A stretch of DNA of 48,660 nucleotides from Parabacteroides sp. 52 (GTDB taxonomy: Bacteria > Bacteroidota > Bacteroidia > Bacteroidales > Tannerellaceae), in the NCBI RefSeq assembly GCF_010500925.1, contig NZ_QVMG01000002.1, forward strand, positions 190,092 to 238,751, written 5' to 3'. The first letter of the stretch is position 1. Every line of letters starts with the position of its first letter. The notes beneath the pieces were generated by a model. The model was not told the DNA's origin. It did not search any database and saw only the letters and a list, made by a program, of their open reading frames with translations. Positions 34,952 through 43,103 of the stretch are shown here, piece by piece. Made by a program: the position numbers and the translations under genes.

Positions 34952-35721
34952 GTTGTTTCTATTTTATTTTTTAGGTCACCTAATGGATAGAATGGGAACA
35001 TATTTTCCACCATCCACTTATTTGCTTTGTCCGGTGTTGTTTTCCATCCGGAGGAACAGGTAGACACAAATTCTACAATGGAGGTTCCTTTTTTAGCCAT
35101 GGCGTTTTCAAATGCCAGGCGTAACATTTTCTTCGCTTTCTTAACGGCGGCAGCAGTGTGTACGCTTTGGCGGGTAACCAAACAGGTGCCTTCCAATTGG
35201 GCAAGCAATTCGCCGATCTTCAATGGGTGTCCGTTCAATGCGATAGAGCGTCCGTAAGGTGTTGTGGAGGTGGGCATGCCTTCCAACGTGGTAGGTGCCA
35301 TCTGTCCACCGGTCATTCCGTAGATCGCATTGTTCACAAAGATGATTACAATGTTTTCTCCCCGGTTGGCCGCATGGATCGTCTCTGCCGTACCGATGGC
35401 AGCCAGGTCACCGTCTCCTTGGTAGGTGAACACCATTTTGTCGGGGTTCAGGCGTTTGGCAGCCGTAGCTACAGCCGGTGCCCGTCCATGAGCCGCTTCG
35501 ATCCAGTCGATATCTATATAGTTGTAGGCAAATACCGCACAACCAACGGGCGATACCCCGATCGTTTTATCTTCCAGTCCCATGTCTGCTATCACTTCGG
35601 CTACCAGTTTATGGATGACTCCGTGGCTGCATCCCGGGCAATAGTGCATCGGATTCTCATTCATCAATCTGGGTTTTTCGTATACCAGATTTTCGGGTTT
35701 TATTATTTCGTTGAGTTCCAT
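34948..35721 (-). CDS. 2-oxoacid:ferredoxin oxidoreductase TPP-binding (beta) subunit
   Basis: Predicted 257 residues. A cysteine motif (HYCPGCSHG, about 26-34) precedes the thiamine-diphosphate fold with the GDGD (102-105) ... NN (130-131) magnesium/TPP motif and IYGMTGGQMAPTT. Size and order match the VOR/KOR type rather than the large fused pyruvate oxidoreductase. It may use branched-chain 2-oxoacids or 2-oxoglutarate; the sequence alone does not decide. A 44-bp gap separates it from the small membrane-protein gene. Confidence 0.92.
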   Translation of the reverse strand: MELNEIIKPENLVYEKPRLMNENPMHYCPGCSHGVIHKLVAEVIADMGLEDKTIGVSPVGCAVFAYNYIDIDWIEAAHGRAPAVATAAKRLNPDKMVFTYQGDGDLAAIGTAETIHAANRGENIVIIFVNNAIYGMTGGQMAPTTLEGMPTSTTPYGRSIALNGHPLKIGELLAQLEGTCLVTRQSVHTAAAVKKAKKMLRLAFENAMAKKGTSIVEFVSTCSSGWKTTPDKANKWMVENMFPFYPLGDLKNKIETT

Positions 35722-35765
35722 ATTTGTTTAGTTGATAATCCCTGTGTGGAATTTATGAATGATTA

Positions 35766-35939
35766 TTAATGGAAATAGCGAAGTATGTATTGTACGACGC
35801 GTAAGATGACTGCCAGTCCTCCGAAGCTGAGAAATGCGGCCCGGTTGTCACTGACGGCAAAATAACATACGACTGCTGCAATGGCTAATACCATAAAAAG
35901 CAATGTCAAAATTTCGTCTCCTCTACTTCCTCGTCTCAT
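35766..35939 (-). CDS. Small 57-residue membrane protein inside the oxidoreductase operon
   Basis: This reading frame starts MRRGSRGDEILTLLFM and ends YILRYFH. Two hydrophobic stretches (about 11-28 and 38-54) suggest a helical hairpin, with a positively charged N-terminus. It lies in the same direction between the alpha and TPP subunit genes, 17 bp after the alpha stop and 44 bp before the TPP start, filling what would otherwise be a 235-bp hole in a tight operon. I do not recognise a family. It might attach the soluble complex to the membrane, but that is speculation. Confidence 0.7.
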   Translation of the reverse strand: MRRGSRGDEILTLLFMVLAIAAVVCYFAVSDNRAAFLSFGGLAVILRVVQYILRYFH

Positions 35940-35956
35940 AATGTTATCCGTTCTGA

Positions 35957-37042
35957 TTATTTGTTAATGATTAAATCCTTGAGCGCTACCAGTATTTCAT
36001 CCGGAGTGAATACAATACCTCCCAGACGACCAAAATGTTCTACTTGCACTTTGCCGTTCACCGCCAGGCGTACATCTTCTACCATTTGTCCGGCATTCAA
36101 TTCTACCGAAAGCATGCCTTTCACCTTTTCGGCATATCCGGCGATTGCTTTCGTGGGGAAAGGCCAAAGGGTGATGGGACGTAAAAGTCCCAGCCGGATG
36201 CCTTCTTCGCGTGCCAACTCTACTACTTTCTGGCATATACGGGCTGAAGAACCGAAGGCGATCAGCAGATATTCTGCATCTTCACAATGAAACTCTTCGT
36301 AGCGAACTTCATTCTCTTCGATTGTTTTATATTTCTTCTGAAAACGGATGTTGTTCTCCTCCATCACCGCCGGGTCGAGTTCCAACGAAGTGATGACATT
36401 GGGTTTGCGATGGGTCGGTTTACCCTGAGCAGCCCAGGTGGATTGTTCCCGGATTTCCGCTTCCGTTTTTCTTTCTTGGAAAGGAGGAAGAACGACTTTT
36501 TCCATCATTTGTCCGACGATACCATCGGCCAGGATAATGGCGGGGTTGGAATATTTAAAGGCCAGGTCGAATCCTAATCCGACAAAATCGGCCATCTCCT
36601 GCACGGATGAAGGGGCGAGGGTAATCAAACGGTAGTCGCCATGTCCGCCTCCTTTGACTGTTTGGAAATAATCGGCCTGACTCGGTTGTATGGTTCCCAG
36701 ACCCGGACCACCGCGCATCACGTTGACGATCAGACAGGGCAACTCTGCCCCCGCGAGGTAGGAGATGCCTTCCAGTTTCAAACTGATACCCGGACTGGAG
36801 GAAGAGGTCATCACCTTTTTACCCGTTCCGGCACCACCGTATACCATATTAATAGCAGCCACTTCGCTTTCGGCTTGTAACACAACCATGCCGGTTGTTT
36901 CCCAAGGCATCTCGGCCATCAATGTCTCCAGGATCTCTGATTGGGGAGTGATCGGATATCCGAAATAACCGTCCGTTCCACAACGAATAGCTGCCAGCGC
37001 AATTGCTTCATTCCCTTTTAATAATTTTATTTCTTCTGACAT
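35957..37042 (-). CDS. vorB: 2-oxoacid:ferredoxin oxidoreductase alpha subunit (VorB-like)
   Basis: Predicted 361 residues. The N-terminal pyrimidine-binding domain has KGNEAIALAAIRCG, GYPITPQSEI and QAESEVAAINMVYGGAGTG. The next block, SSSSPGISLKLEGISYLAGAELP, and NVMRGGPGLGTIQPSQADY are typical of VorB/KorA alpha subunits. The C-terminal domain carries ELNAGQMVEDVRLAV. Fine substrate choice (3-methyl-2-oxobutanoate versus 2-oxoglutarate) remains open; the gene symbol follows the common Bacteroidales naming. It follows the ferredoxin gene by five bases. Confidence 0.92.
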   Translation of the reverse strand: MSEEIKLLKGNEAIALAAIRCGTDGYFGYPITPQSEILETLMAEMPWETTGMVVLQAESEVAAINMVYGGAGTGKKVMTSSSSPGISLKLEGISYLAGAELPCLIVNVMRGGPGLGTIQPSQADYFQTVKGGGHGDYRLITLAPSSVQEMADFVGLGFDLAFKYSNPAIILADGIVGQMMEKVVLPPFQERKTEAEIREQSTWAAQGKPTHRKPNVITSLELDPAVMEENNIRFQKKYKTIEENEVRYEEFHCEDAEYLLIAFGSSARICQKVVELAREEGIRLGLLRPITLWPFPTKAIAGYAEKVKGMLSVELNAGQMVEDVRLAVNGKVQVEHFGRLGGIVFTPDEILVALKDLIINK

Positions 37043-37047
37043 ATGCC

Positions 37048-37275
37048 TTAGATTTTAACTTTGTAGATGGTTAAACAACCGTCCGGACATACCTGACCGC
37101 AATTGGCACAGCCAATGCAATTGTCCGGATTTTTCATGTAAACATAATGATATCCTTTGTTGTTAACTTCACGTGGATGCAATTCCAATACATCCGAAGG
37201 ACAAGCAACTACACAGAGATCGCAACCTTTGCATCGTTCCGTGTTAACAACAACTGCTCCTTTAATTTTCGCCAT
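37048..37275 (-). CDS. 2[4Fe-4S] ferredoxin-like delta subunit
   Basis: Predicted 75 residues with two complete iron-sulfur motifs: C15-x2-C18-x2-C21-x3-C25-P and C53-x2-C56-x2-C59-x3-C63-P. It should pass electrons from the TPP subunit to soluble ferredoxin. It is the first gene of the operon, with a -7 box at 37327-37334 on the minus strand, about 45 nt upstream of the predicted leader end. Confidence 0.93.
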   Translation of the reverse strand: MAKIKGAVVVNTERCKGCDLCVVACPSDVLELHPREVNNKGYHYVYMKNPDNCIGCANCGQVCPDGCLTIYKVKI

Positions 37276-37326
37276 AACTTTTTAATAATTAAATTCTTCC
37301 TGTGTTTTTTGATATAGATTGCCGTA

Positions 37327-37334
37327 CAAAGGTA
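37327..37334 (-). promoter_or_regulatory. Putative -7 box of the oxidoreductase operon
   Basis: On the minus strand TACCTTTG fits the Bacteroidetes -7 consensus; no clear -33 box is seen. The predicted start is near 37321, giving a leader of about 46 nt. Confidence 0.5.
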
Positions 37335-37468
37335 GCAATTTCTTTAGTAAACTATTCTTTTTTAAAGGGATTTAAAACGTATCGGTTGCGTTATTTCTTC
37401 TTAATTTCTGTGCCGGTTTCCTGGCATTGATTAGAAAGATAATTTGTCAAACAGTAGGGGTAATTCTA

Positions 37469-37556
37469 TTGCCGATGGGCATCAGCAATGTTGCCGATGC
37501 CCTTCAGCAATATTGCCGATGCGCATCGGCAATACTGTCGAAGCCCATCGGCAATA
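37469..37556. repeat. Four-unit 22-bp palindrome array, copy B
   Basis: Units begin at 37469, 37491, 37513 and 37535 and fit TTGCCGA-N6-TCRGCAA plus two bases; unit 4 starts CTGTCGA. Unit 3 lies in a perfect 24-bp palindrome (37511-37534). The first 12 bases of unit 1 are exactly complementary to the last 12 of unit 4 (centres GGGC and GCCC); 16 of 20 bases match overall. It has the same total length and the same internal register as copies A and C. Confidence 0.88.
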
Positions 37557-37661
37557 GATTTGTCCTTATAGCGATACGCCGAATGCAGGAGTTCATACGC
37601 ACAAAGCGACCGACGGAATGCTCAAAAAACCATAAAGTGTGCAGATTCTGCGGATGTGCGT

Positions 37662-37691
37662 TTTGTTTTATAGAATGTTTGATTACTTTTG
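37662..37691 (+). promoter_or_regulatory. Putative promoter of the etfBA operon
   Basis: TTTG (37662-37665) and TACTTTTG (37684-37691) are separated by 18 bp, slightly short of the usual 19-21. The predicted start is near 37697, about 62 nt ahead of etfB. It begins 128 bp after the -7-proximal end of array B, measured to the -7 box. Confidence 0.55.
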
Positions 37692-37758
37692 CATCTCAAC
37701 TGAATGAGAAGAATAATTGTAAATATACAACTTAGGAAAAACTAATATTTCTAATAAC

Positions 37759-38631
37759 ATGAGTTTGAAAATTATTGTTTTAGCGAAACAGGTACCGGAT
37801 ACACGCAATGTGGGAAAGGATGCAATGAAGGCAGATGGGACGGTTAATCGTGCTGCTTTGCCTGCCATCTTCAACCCGGAAGACCTGAATGCATTGGAGC
37901 AGGCGCTTCGCCTGAAAGATGCTTATCCCGGTACTACAGTTACTTTATTGACCATGGGTCCGGGGCGTGCCGCCGAAATCATCCGTGAAGGTTTATACCG
38001 CGGTGCTGACGGCGGTTTTTTGTTGACCGACCGTGCTTTTGCAGGGGCTGATACTTTAGCCACTTCGTATGCCATTTCTATGGCTATCCGCAAGATCAAA
38101 GAATACGATCTGATCCTTTGCGGACGTCAGGCGATCGATGGAGATACGGCACAGGTAGGCCCTCAGGTAGCGGAAAAGCTGGGCTTGACACAGATCACCT
38201 ACGCCGAAGAGATTCAAAAAGCAGAAAAGGGTAAAATTACTGTTAAACGCCGTTTGGAAAGAGGTATTGAAATCGTAGAAGGAAAACTGCCTTTGGTAGT
38301 CACCGTAAATGGTTCGGCTCCCGACTGCCGTCCACGTAATGCGAAGTTCGTACAACAATATAAACATGCAAAAACAGTGACGGAAAAGCAAGAAGCCGAT
38401 ACAGATTATATGGCTTTGTACGACAGCCGTCCGTATTTGAACCTGACCGAATGGGGGGTAGCCGATGTGGATGCAGAAGTGAAACACTGCGGTCTTTCAG
38501 GCTCACCTACGAAAGTGAAGAAGATCGAAAACGTGGTATTCCAAGCCAAAGAAAATATGACTTTGGAACCGACCGACGAAGCGATCGATACGTTAATGAG
38601 AGAATTAATTTTGAACCACACGATTGGGTAA
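37759..38631 (+). CDS. etfB: Electron transfer flavoprotein beta subunit
   Basis: Predicted 290 residues. EtfB, with EtfA, forms the flavoprotein that exchanges electrons with acyl-CoA dehydrogenases. Conserved blocks are IIVLAKQVPDT, NPEDLNALEQAL, LLTMGPGRA, LILCGRQAIDGDTAQVGPQ and the C-terminal recognition segment. The gene heads the etfB-etfA-acyl-CoA dehydrogenase operon. Unlike the tight etfA-dehydrogenase junction, a 139-bp repeat-rich spacer separates it from etfA. Confidence 0.95.
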   Translation: MSLKIIVLAKQVPDTRNVGKDAMKADGTVNRAALPAIFNPEDLNALEQALRLKDAYPGTTVTLLTMGPGRAAEIIREGLYRGADGGFLLTDRAFAGADTLATSYAISMAIRKIKEYDLILCGRQAIDGDTAQVGPQVAEKLGLTQITYAEEIQKAEKGKITVKRRLERGIEIVEGKLPLVVTVNGSAPDCRPRNAKFVQQYKHAKTVTEKQEADTDYMALYDSRPYLNLTEWGVADVDAEVKHCGLSGSPTKVKKIENVVFQAKENMTLEPTDEAIDTLMRELILNHTIG

Positions 38632-38636
38632 TGACA

Positions 38637-38764
38637 AAGGAGTCAAAGTAGTCAAGTAGTCAGAGTAGTTAAAGTAGTCGCATGCGATACGACTTAACTA
38701 CTAAGGAGCGAAGCGACTGATAACTACTAACGAGCGAAGCGAGTGATGACTACTCTAACTCCTA
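38637..38764. repeat. Repeat-rich imperfect inverted structure between etfB and etfA
   Basis: The left part is a run of AGTAGTC(A/G)-like units from 38638 to 38680, then the palindrome TCGCATGCGA (38678-38687). The right part has a 26-bp direct repeat (38696-38721 and 38722-38747, two mismatches), each copy containing GCGAAGC, a sequence known to form an extraordinarily stable DNA mini-hairpin. A partial third copy follows. The outermost ends (AGGAGTCAAAGTAGTCA and TGACTACTCTAACTCCT) are complementary at 15 of 17 positions. The whole unit can fold into one long imperfect hairpin within the mRNA of the operon. Confidence 0.8.
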
Positions 38765-38770
38765 TAAAGT

Positions 38771-39799
38771 ATGAATACAATGAATAATTTATTTGTATAC
38801 TGTGAAATAGAAGACGGCCAAGTAGCCGATGTAAGTTTGGAATTATTGACCAAAGGACGTGGTTTGGCAAATACATTGGGATGCAAGCTGGAAGCGGTTG
38901 CCGCAGGTCATAACCTGGAAGGTATCGGCGCACAGGTCTTCCCTTACGGAGTGGATGTGTTGCACGTTTTCGACGATGCCCGCCTGGCTCCTTATACTTC
39001 CTTGCCGCATACTTCGGTATTGGTCAACCTGTTCAAAGAAGAACAACCGCAGATAGCCCTGATGGGTGCTACCTCGATTGGACGCGACCTGGGTCCGCGC
39101 GTTTCTTCTGCATTGGGTAGCGGACTGACAGCCGACTGTACCTCATTGGAGATCGGTGATCACGAAGAGAAAAAAGAAAATAAAGTATATGAAAACCTGC
39201 TTTATCAGATCCGTCCGGCTTTCGGAGGGAATATCGTGGCTACGATTATCAACCCGGAATGTCGCCCGCAGATGGCAACCGTTCGCGAAGGGGTGATGAA
39301 AAAAGAGATGGTCAGTGCCGATTATAAAGGGGAAGTGGTGAAGCACGACGTAAAGAAATATGTCAGTGATACCGATTTCGTTGTGGCAGTGATCGACCGC
39401 CAGATGGAGAAGAGCAAAACCAATATCAAAGGTTCACCTATCATCGTGGCCGGTGGTTATGGCGTAGGCTCGAAAGAGAGCTTCCAACTGTTACACGACC
39501 TGGCTGCTACGATCGGTGGCGAAGTGGGTGCTTCACGTGCCGCTGTCGATGCAGGCTATTGCGAACACGAACGCCAGATCGGACAAACCGGTGTGACCGT
39601 TCGTCCTAAACTCTATATCGCCTGTGGTATCTCAGGCCAGATTCAACATATTGCGGGTATGCAGGAAAGTTCGATCATCATTTCTGTAAATAATGATCCG
39701 AACGCACCTATCAATACGATTGCCGATTATGTGATAACCGGTACGGTAGAAGAGGTTCTTCCCAAAATGATTAAATACTACAAGAAAAATACGAAATAA
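38771..39799 (+). CDS. etfA: Electron transfer flavoprotein alpha subunit
   Basis: Predicted 342 residues. The C-terminal FAD-binding domain shows IIVAGGYGVGSKESFQLLHDLA, GGEVGASRAAVDAGY, RQIGQTGVTVRPKLYIACGISGQIQH and NNDPNAPINTIADYVITGTVEEVLP. It binds FAD and forms the heterodimer with EtfB. Start is 38771 or the nearby ATG at 38780. The acyl-CoA dehydrogenase gene follows two bases after the stop. Confidence 0.95.
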   Translation: MNTMNNLFVYCEIEDGQVADVSLELLTKGRGLANTLGCKLEAVAAGHNLEGIGAQVFPYGVDVLHVFDDARLAPYTSLPHTSVLVNLFKEEQPQIALMGATSIGRDLGPRVSSALGSGLTADCTSLEIGDHEEKKENKVYENLLYQIRPAFGGNIVATIINPECRPQMATVREGVMKKEMVSADYKGEVVKHDVKKYVSDTDFVVAVIDRQMEKSKTNIKGSPIIVAGGYGVGSKESFQLLHDLAATIGGEVGASRAAVDAGYCEHERQIGQTGVTVRPKLYIACGISGQIQHIAGMQESSIIISVNNDPNAPINTIADYVITGTVEEVLPKMIKYYKKNTK

Positions 39800-39801
39800 C
39801 A

Positions 39802-41508
39802 ATGGCTAACTATTTTCACGATACTCCAGGATACAAACATCATCTGCATCATCCTCTGATGAAGCGGATCGTGGAGCTAAAAGAACGGAATTACACCGAT
39901 AAAGATAAATTCGATTACGCGCCTTTCGATTTCGAAGATGCTATGGACAGCTACGAGAAAGTATTGGAGATTGTCGGAGAGATCTGTGATGAGATCGTGG
40001 CACCCAATGCCGAAGGTGTCGATCACGACGGTCCAAGCGTAAGTAATGGCCGGGTAACCTATGCACCCGGCACACAGGTTAATCTGGATGCCGTACGCAA
40101 AGCCGGCTTGATGGGGATGGCAATGCCACGTCGTTATGGTGGGCTCAACTTCCCGATCGTACCGTATATCATGGCAGCCGATATGGTGTCGCGTGCCGAT
40201 GCCGGTTTCGAAAACCTTTGGGGATTGCAGGACTGTGCCGAGACATTGTATGAATTCGGAAATGAAGACCAGCGCGAACGTTATATCCCTCGTATCTGCG
40301 GCGGTGAGACGATGTCGATGGACTTGACCGAACCGGATGCGGGAAGCGACCTGCAGTCGGTGATGTTGAAAGCGACCTACAGCGAGAAAGACGGCTGCTG
40401 GTATCTGAATGGTGTGAAACGTTTCATTACCAACGGGGATGCCGACGTGCATCTGGTGTTGGCACGTTCCGAAGAAGGAACCCGCGACGGACGTGGCCTT
40501 TCCATGTTTATCTACGACAAACGCAACGGTGGCGTAAACGTGCGCCGTATCGAGAACAAGATGGGTATCAAAGGCTCACCAACTTGCGAGCTTACCTACA
40601 AAAATGCCAAAGCCGAACTTTGCGGCGATCGCAAATTGGGATTGATCAAATATGTAATGGCGTTGATGAACGGTGCCCGCCTGGGTATCATGGCGCAGTC
40701 GGTAGGGCTTTGTGAAGCGGCTTATCGCGAAGGATTCAGCTATGCCAATGAACGCAAACAGTTTGGTAAAGCGATTATCGAGTTCCCGGCTGTATATGAA
40801 ATGGTGGCATTGATGCGCGCCAAGACCGATGCTTCCCGTGCGATGTTATACGAAACAGCGCGTTTCGTTGATGTTTATAAAGCTTTGGAAGATATCGCCC
40901 GCGAACGCAAACTGGAACCGGAAGAACGTCAGGAGCAGAAGAAATACAGTCGCCTGGCCGATGCATTCACCCCGATGGGTAAAGGCATGACTTCGGAATA
41001 TGCGAACCAGAATGCTTACGATGCGATCCAGATACACGGTGGCTCCGGATTTATGAAAGATTATACCTGCGAACGCTTGTATCGCGACGCACGTATCACC
41101 AATATCTACGAAGGAACGACGCAGTTGCAGGTCGTAGCGGCTATCCGCCACGTCACTACGGGAACTTACCTCAATCAGATCCGTGAATACGAAGCGTTGG
41201 AATACAAACCGGAACTGGAAATGATGCGCCAAAAACTGATCGAGATGACTGATAAGTATGAAGAATTGGTTCATATGATTACCGAATTGAAAGATCAGGA
41301 AGTATTGGATTTCCATGCCCGTCGCTTGGTTGAATCGGCTGCTCATTGTGTGATGGGTTATCTCTTATTGCAGGATACCCATAAAGACGAAACGTTCCGC
41401 CGTTCGGCAGAGGTGTATATCACTTACGGACAGGCAGAGGTAAATAAGCATTATTCGTACATCAAGAACTTTGATTGCGGTGCTTTGGGATACTTCAAAC
41501 AACAATAA
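39802..41508 (+). CDS. Acyl-CoA dehydrogenase with a C-terminal extension
   Basis: Predicted 568 residues, longer than the ~380-residue short-chain type. It oxidises an acyl-CoA to enoyl-CoA with FAD and passes electrons to EtfAB. Visible: MSMDLTEPDAGSDLQ (FAD/substrate region), RFITNGDAD, ANERKQFGKAI, the IHGGSGFMKDYTCERLYRD block, and the catalytic-base region NIYEGTTQLQ with Glu near 437. The last ~130 residues form a helical extension like that of long acyl-CoA dehydrogenases. Chain-length preference is not deducible. Placed after etfBA, it probably forms one electron-transfer unit with them. Confidence 0.93.
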   Translation: MANYFHDTPGYKHHLHHPLMKRIVELKERNYTDKDKFDYAPFDFEDAMDSYEKVLEIVGEICDEIVAPNAEGVDHDGPSVSNGRVTYAPGTQVNLDAVRKAGLMGMAMPRRYGGLNFPIVPYIMAADMVSRADAGFENLWGLQDCAETLYEFGNEDQRERYIPRICGGETMSMDLTEPDAGSDLQSVMLKATYSEKDGCWYLNGVKRFITNGDADVHLVLARSEEGTRDGRGLSMFIYDKRNGGVNVRRIENKMGIKGSPTCELTYKNAKAELCGDRKLGLIKYVMALMNGARLGIMAQSVGLCEAAYREGFSYANERKQFGKAIIEFPAVYEMVALMRAKTDASRAMLYETARFVDVYKALEDIARERKLEPEERQEQKKYSRLADAFTPMGKGMTSEYANQNAYDAIQIHGGSGFMKDYTCERLYRDARITNIYEGTTQLQVVAAIRHVTTGTYLNQIREYEALEYKPELEMMRQKLIEMTDKYEELVHMITELKDQEVLDFHARRLVESAAHCVMGYLLLQDTHKDETFRRSAEVYITYGQAEVNKHYSYIKNFDCGALGYFKQQ

Positions 41509-41534
41509 GAAGAAAACGAAAAGCGTTTACATAC

Positions 41535-41578
41535 AAGGAGGGCTGTTCAATTTGAATTGAACAGCCCTTCCTTTTTAT
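41535..41578. terminator. Bidirectional terminator after the acyl-CoA dehydrogenase
   Basis: The arms AAGGAGGGCTGTTCAATT and ATTGAACAGCCC-TTCCTT are complementary with one bulge and a 3-nt loop, followed by a T-run. It can serve the acyl-CoA dehydrogenase (+) and the convergent transporter gene (-, stop at 41606). Confidence 0.85.
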
Positions 41579-41605
41579 ATGACTCAGGAGATTCTCTCTT
41601 GGATA

Positions 41606-43003
41606 TTACTCCATGGGGTTTGTGAGTTCTTTTTGGGCATCCAACCGCCTGGTTACTTTGCCATAGACGATCAGGGCAAAAGCAGATATAAGGGCTATGA
41701 CACCAAAATAATACCAGATATAATGGGCGTGTTCACTGGCGGCTAACCACTCTTCCCGGGAATGAAAAAGCATAGGTTCCGGACAATATTTATTCAATAG
41801 ATAACCCGATAGGCCGAATCCTAAGATGGAAGAGAGGAAAGAGTGTAAATGACTGAAACCGAGATAAAGCCCTTCTTCCCCTTTCGGTGCCTGCAGAGAG
41901 AAGTATTCAAGGAAACGGGGAGATATAAATGTCTCAGCTAATCCTTGGAAGATAATACCGACAACCATCATAAAAGCAACAGGGTGCATGCCTAATAGGT
42001 TATGACTGGCATCCAATACGTTGCCATATGCCATGCAAAGGGCAGACACAGGCATAATGAACATGCCGACTGTCATGGAAGTGAGCGCTGAGCGTTTACG
42101 CATGAGCTGGGTGACAAAATTGACGGTGAGTACTACAACCAAAGGGTTTACGTTGGCGTACCAGGAGGGAGACGCTCCTTCACCAGCCAGACGAAGGACA
42201 TATTTAGGCATGGTGGCGTATAATTGTTGTTGTACCATCCAAAAGCCGGTGATGATGATGATTAACAGAATCAGACGGCCATTGGTGCATACCTTCAATA
42301 AAGCCTGCCAGATCTGTCGGAACGTTTTTCCTTCTCCGGAATGTTGAGCGCTTTTATAAAAGAACCAAATAGCGATCAGTGCCAGGAATGTCATGGTTGC
42401 TGAGAAATAATTCAGTGTGATCAAACCTTCGTTGCCCATGGCTTCGCGTAAGGGTTTGACAATGGTTTTCCCGGAAAAAGCTCCGATGTTTACCATCGAG
42501 TAGAATATGGAGAATCCTTTGGCCCGTGTATCCGGGGTTGTTTCTTTGGCTACTGTTCCGGAGATAACGCTTTTGATAAAAGAACCTCCGATAACGATCA
42601 ACGCCATAACCGGTAAGATGCCATAACGCGCATTACTTTCTAATAGTCCGGTGAACTTGGTGGTCATACTGTATTCAACCAAACCGGCGGATTCCAATAA
42701 GGTAGGATAAATACCCAATCCTGCATATCCCAAGGTTAACAGGGAAAAAGCCAGTAACATGGAGTGGCGAAAACCAATCTTGTCCGCTAAGGCTCCGGCA
42801 AAGGTGGGCAAGAGGTATAAGCAGGCGGAAAATACACCTGCTATCGAAGCAGACTGGATATCATTGAATCCAAGTATGCGACTTAAATAAAGGGTGATAA
42901 CGATAAATACACCATAATAGGCGGCGCGCTCGAAAAGCTCGACGGTATTGGCAACCCAAAAGGCTTTACTGAATTTGACTTTCTCTTTCGTTTTTGTATT
43001 CAT
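41606..43003 (-). CDS. POT/MFS-type peptide transporter-like protein
   Basis: Predicted 465-residue inner-membrane protein with about twelve helices. The first helix carries ELFERAAYYG, the ExxER motif of proton-coupled oligopeptide transporters. DKIGFRHSMLLAF resembles the MFS loop 2-3 motif, and AKGFSIFYSMVNIGAFSG matches the POT signature region. Di- and tripeptide import is the likely role, but MFS homologs of this kind vary in substrate. It lies between two terminators, so it is transcribed alone. Confidence 0.85.
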   Translation of the reverse strand: MNTKTKEKVKFSKAFWVANTVELFERAAYYGVFIVITLYLSRILGFNDIQSASIAGVFSACLYLLPTFAGALADKIGFRHSMLLAFSLLTLGYAGLGIYPTLLESAGLVEYSMTTKFTGLLESNARYGILPVMALIVIGGSFIKSVISGTVAKETTPDTRAKGFSIFYSMVNIGAFSGKTIVKPLREAMGNEGLITLNYFSATMTFLALIAIWFFYKSAQHSGEGKTFRQIWQALLKVCTNGRLILLIIIITGFWMVQQQLYATMPKYVLRLAGEGASPSWYANVNPLVVVLTVNFVTQLMRKRSALTSMTVGMFIMPVSALCMAYGNVLDASHNLLGMHPVAFMMVVGIIFQGLAETFISPRFLEYFSLQAPKGEEGLYLGFSHLHSFLSSILGFGLSGYLLNKYCPEPMLFHSREEWLAASEHAHYIWYYFGVIALISAFALIVYGKVTRRLDAQKELTNPME

Positions 43004-43030
43004 TCTTGTTTCATTTTAGATAAAAGAAAA

Positions 43031-43082
43031 AAGCATACCCAATAGACAGGGGAGAAAATAAGAGCTGTCTAGGGTATGCCTT
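43031..43082 (-). terminator. Intrinsic terminator after gcvP
   Basis: Left arm 43031-43049 (AAGCATACCCAATAGACAG) and right arm 43064-43081 (CTGTCTA-GGGTATGCCT) pair over about 17 bases with one bulge. On the minus strand the stem is followed by TTTTTTCTTTT. It lies just past the gcvP stop at 43104. Confidence 0.88.
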
Positions 43083-43103
43083 TCTGTTTGTTATGTTATT
43101 TTA

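Larger units (their letters stand above)
37276..37758. other. Divergent spacer between the oxidoreductase and etf operons
   Basis: This 483-bp region carries promoters facing outwards (37327-37334 on minus, 37662-37691 on plus), with palindrome array B in between (37469-37556). The frame spanning the array is repeat translation, not a gene. Confidence 0.6.

Noticed and set aside
37427..37735. A small gene between the oxidoreductase and etf operons
   Set aside because: The frame is mostly array B and spacer; it overlaps the etfB promoter and has no plausible start signals.
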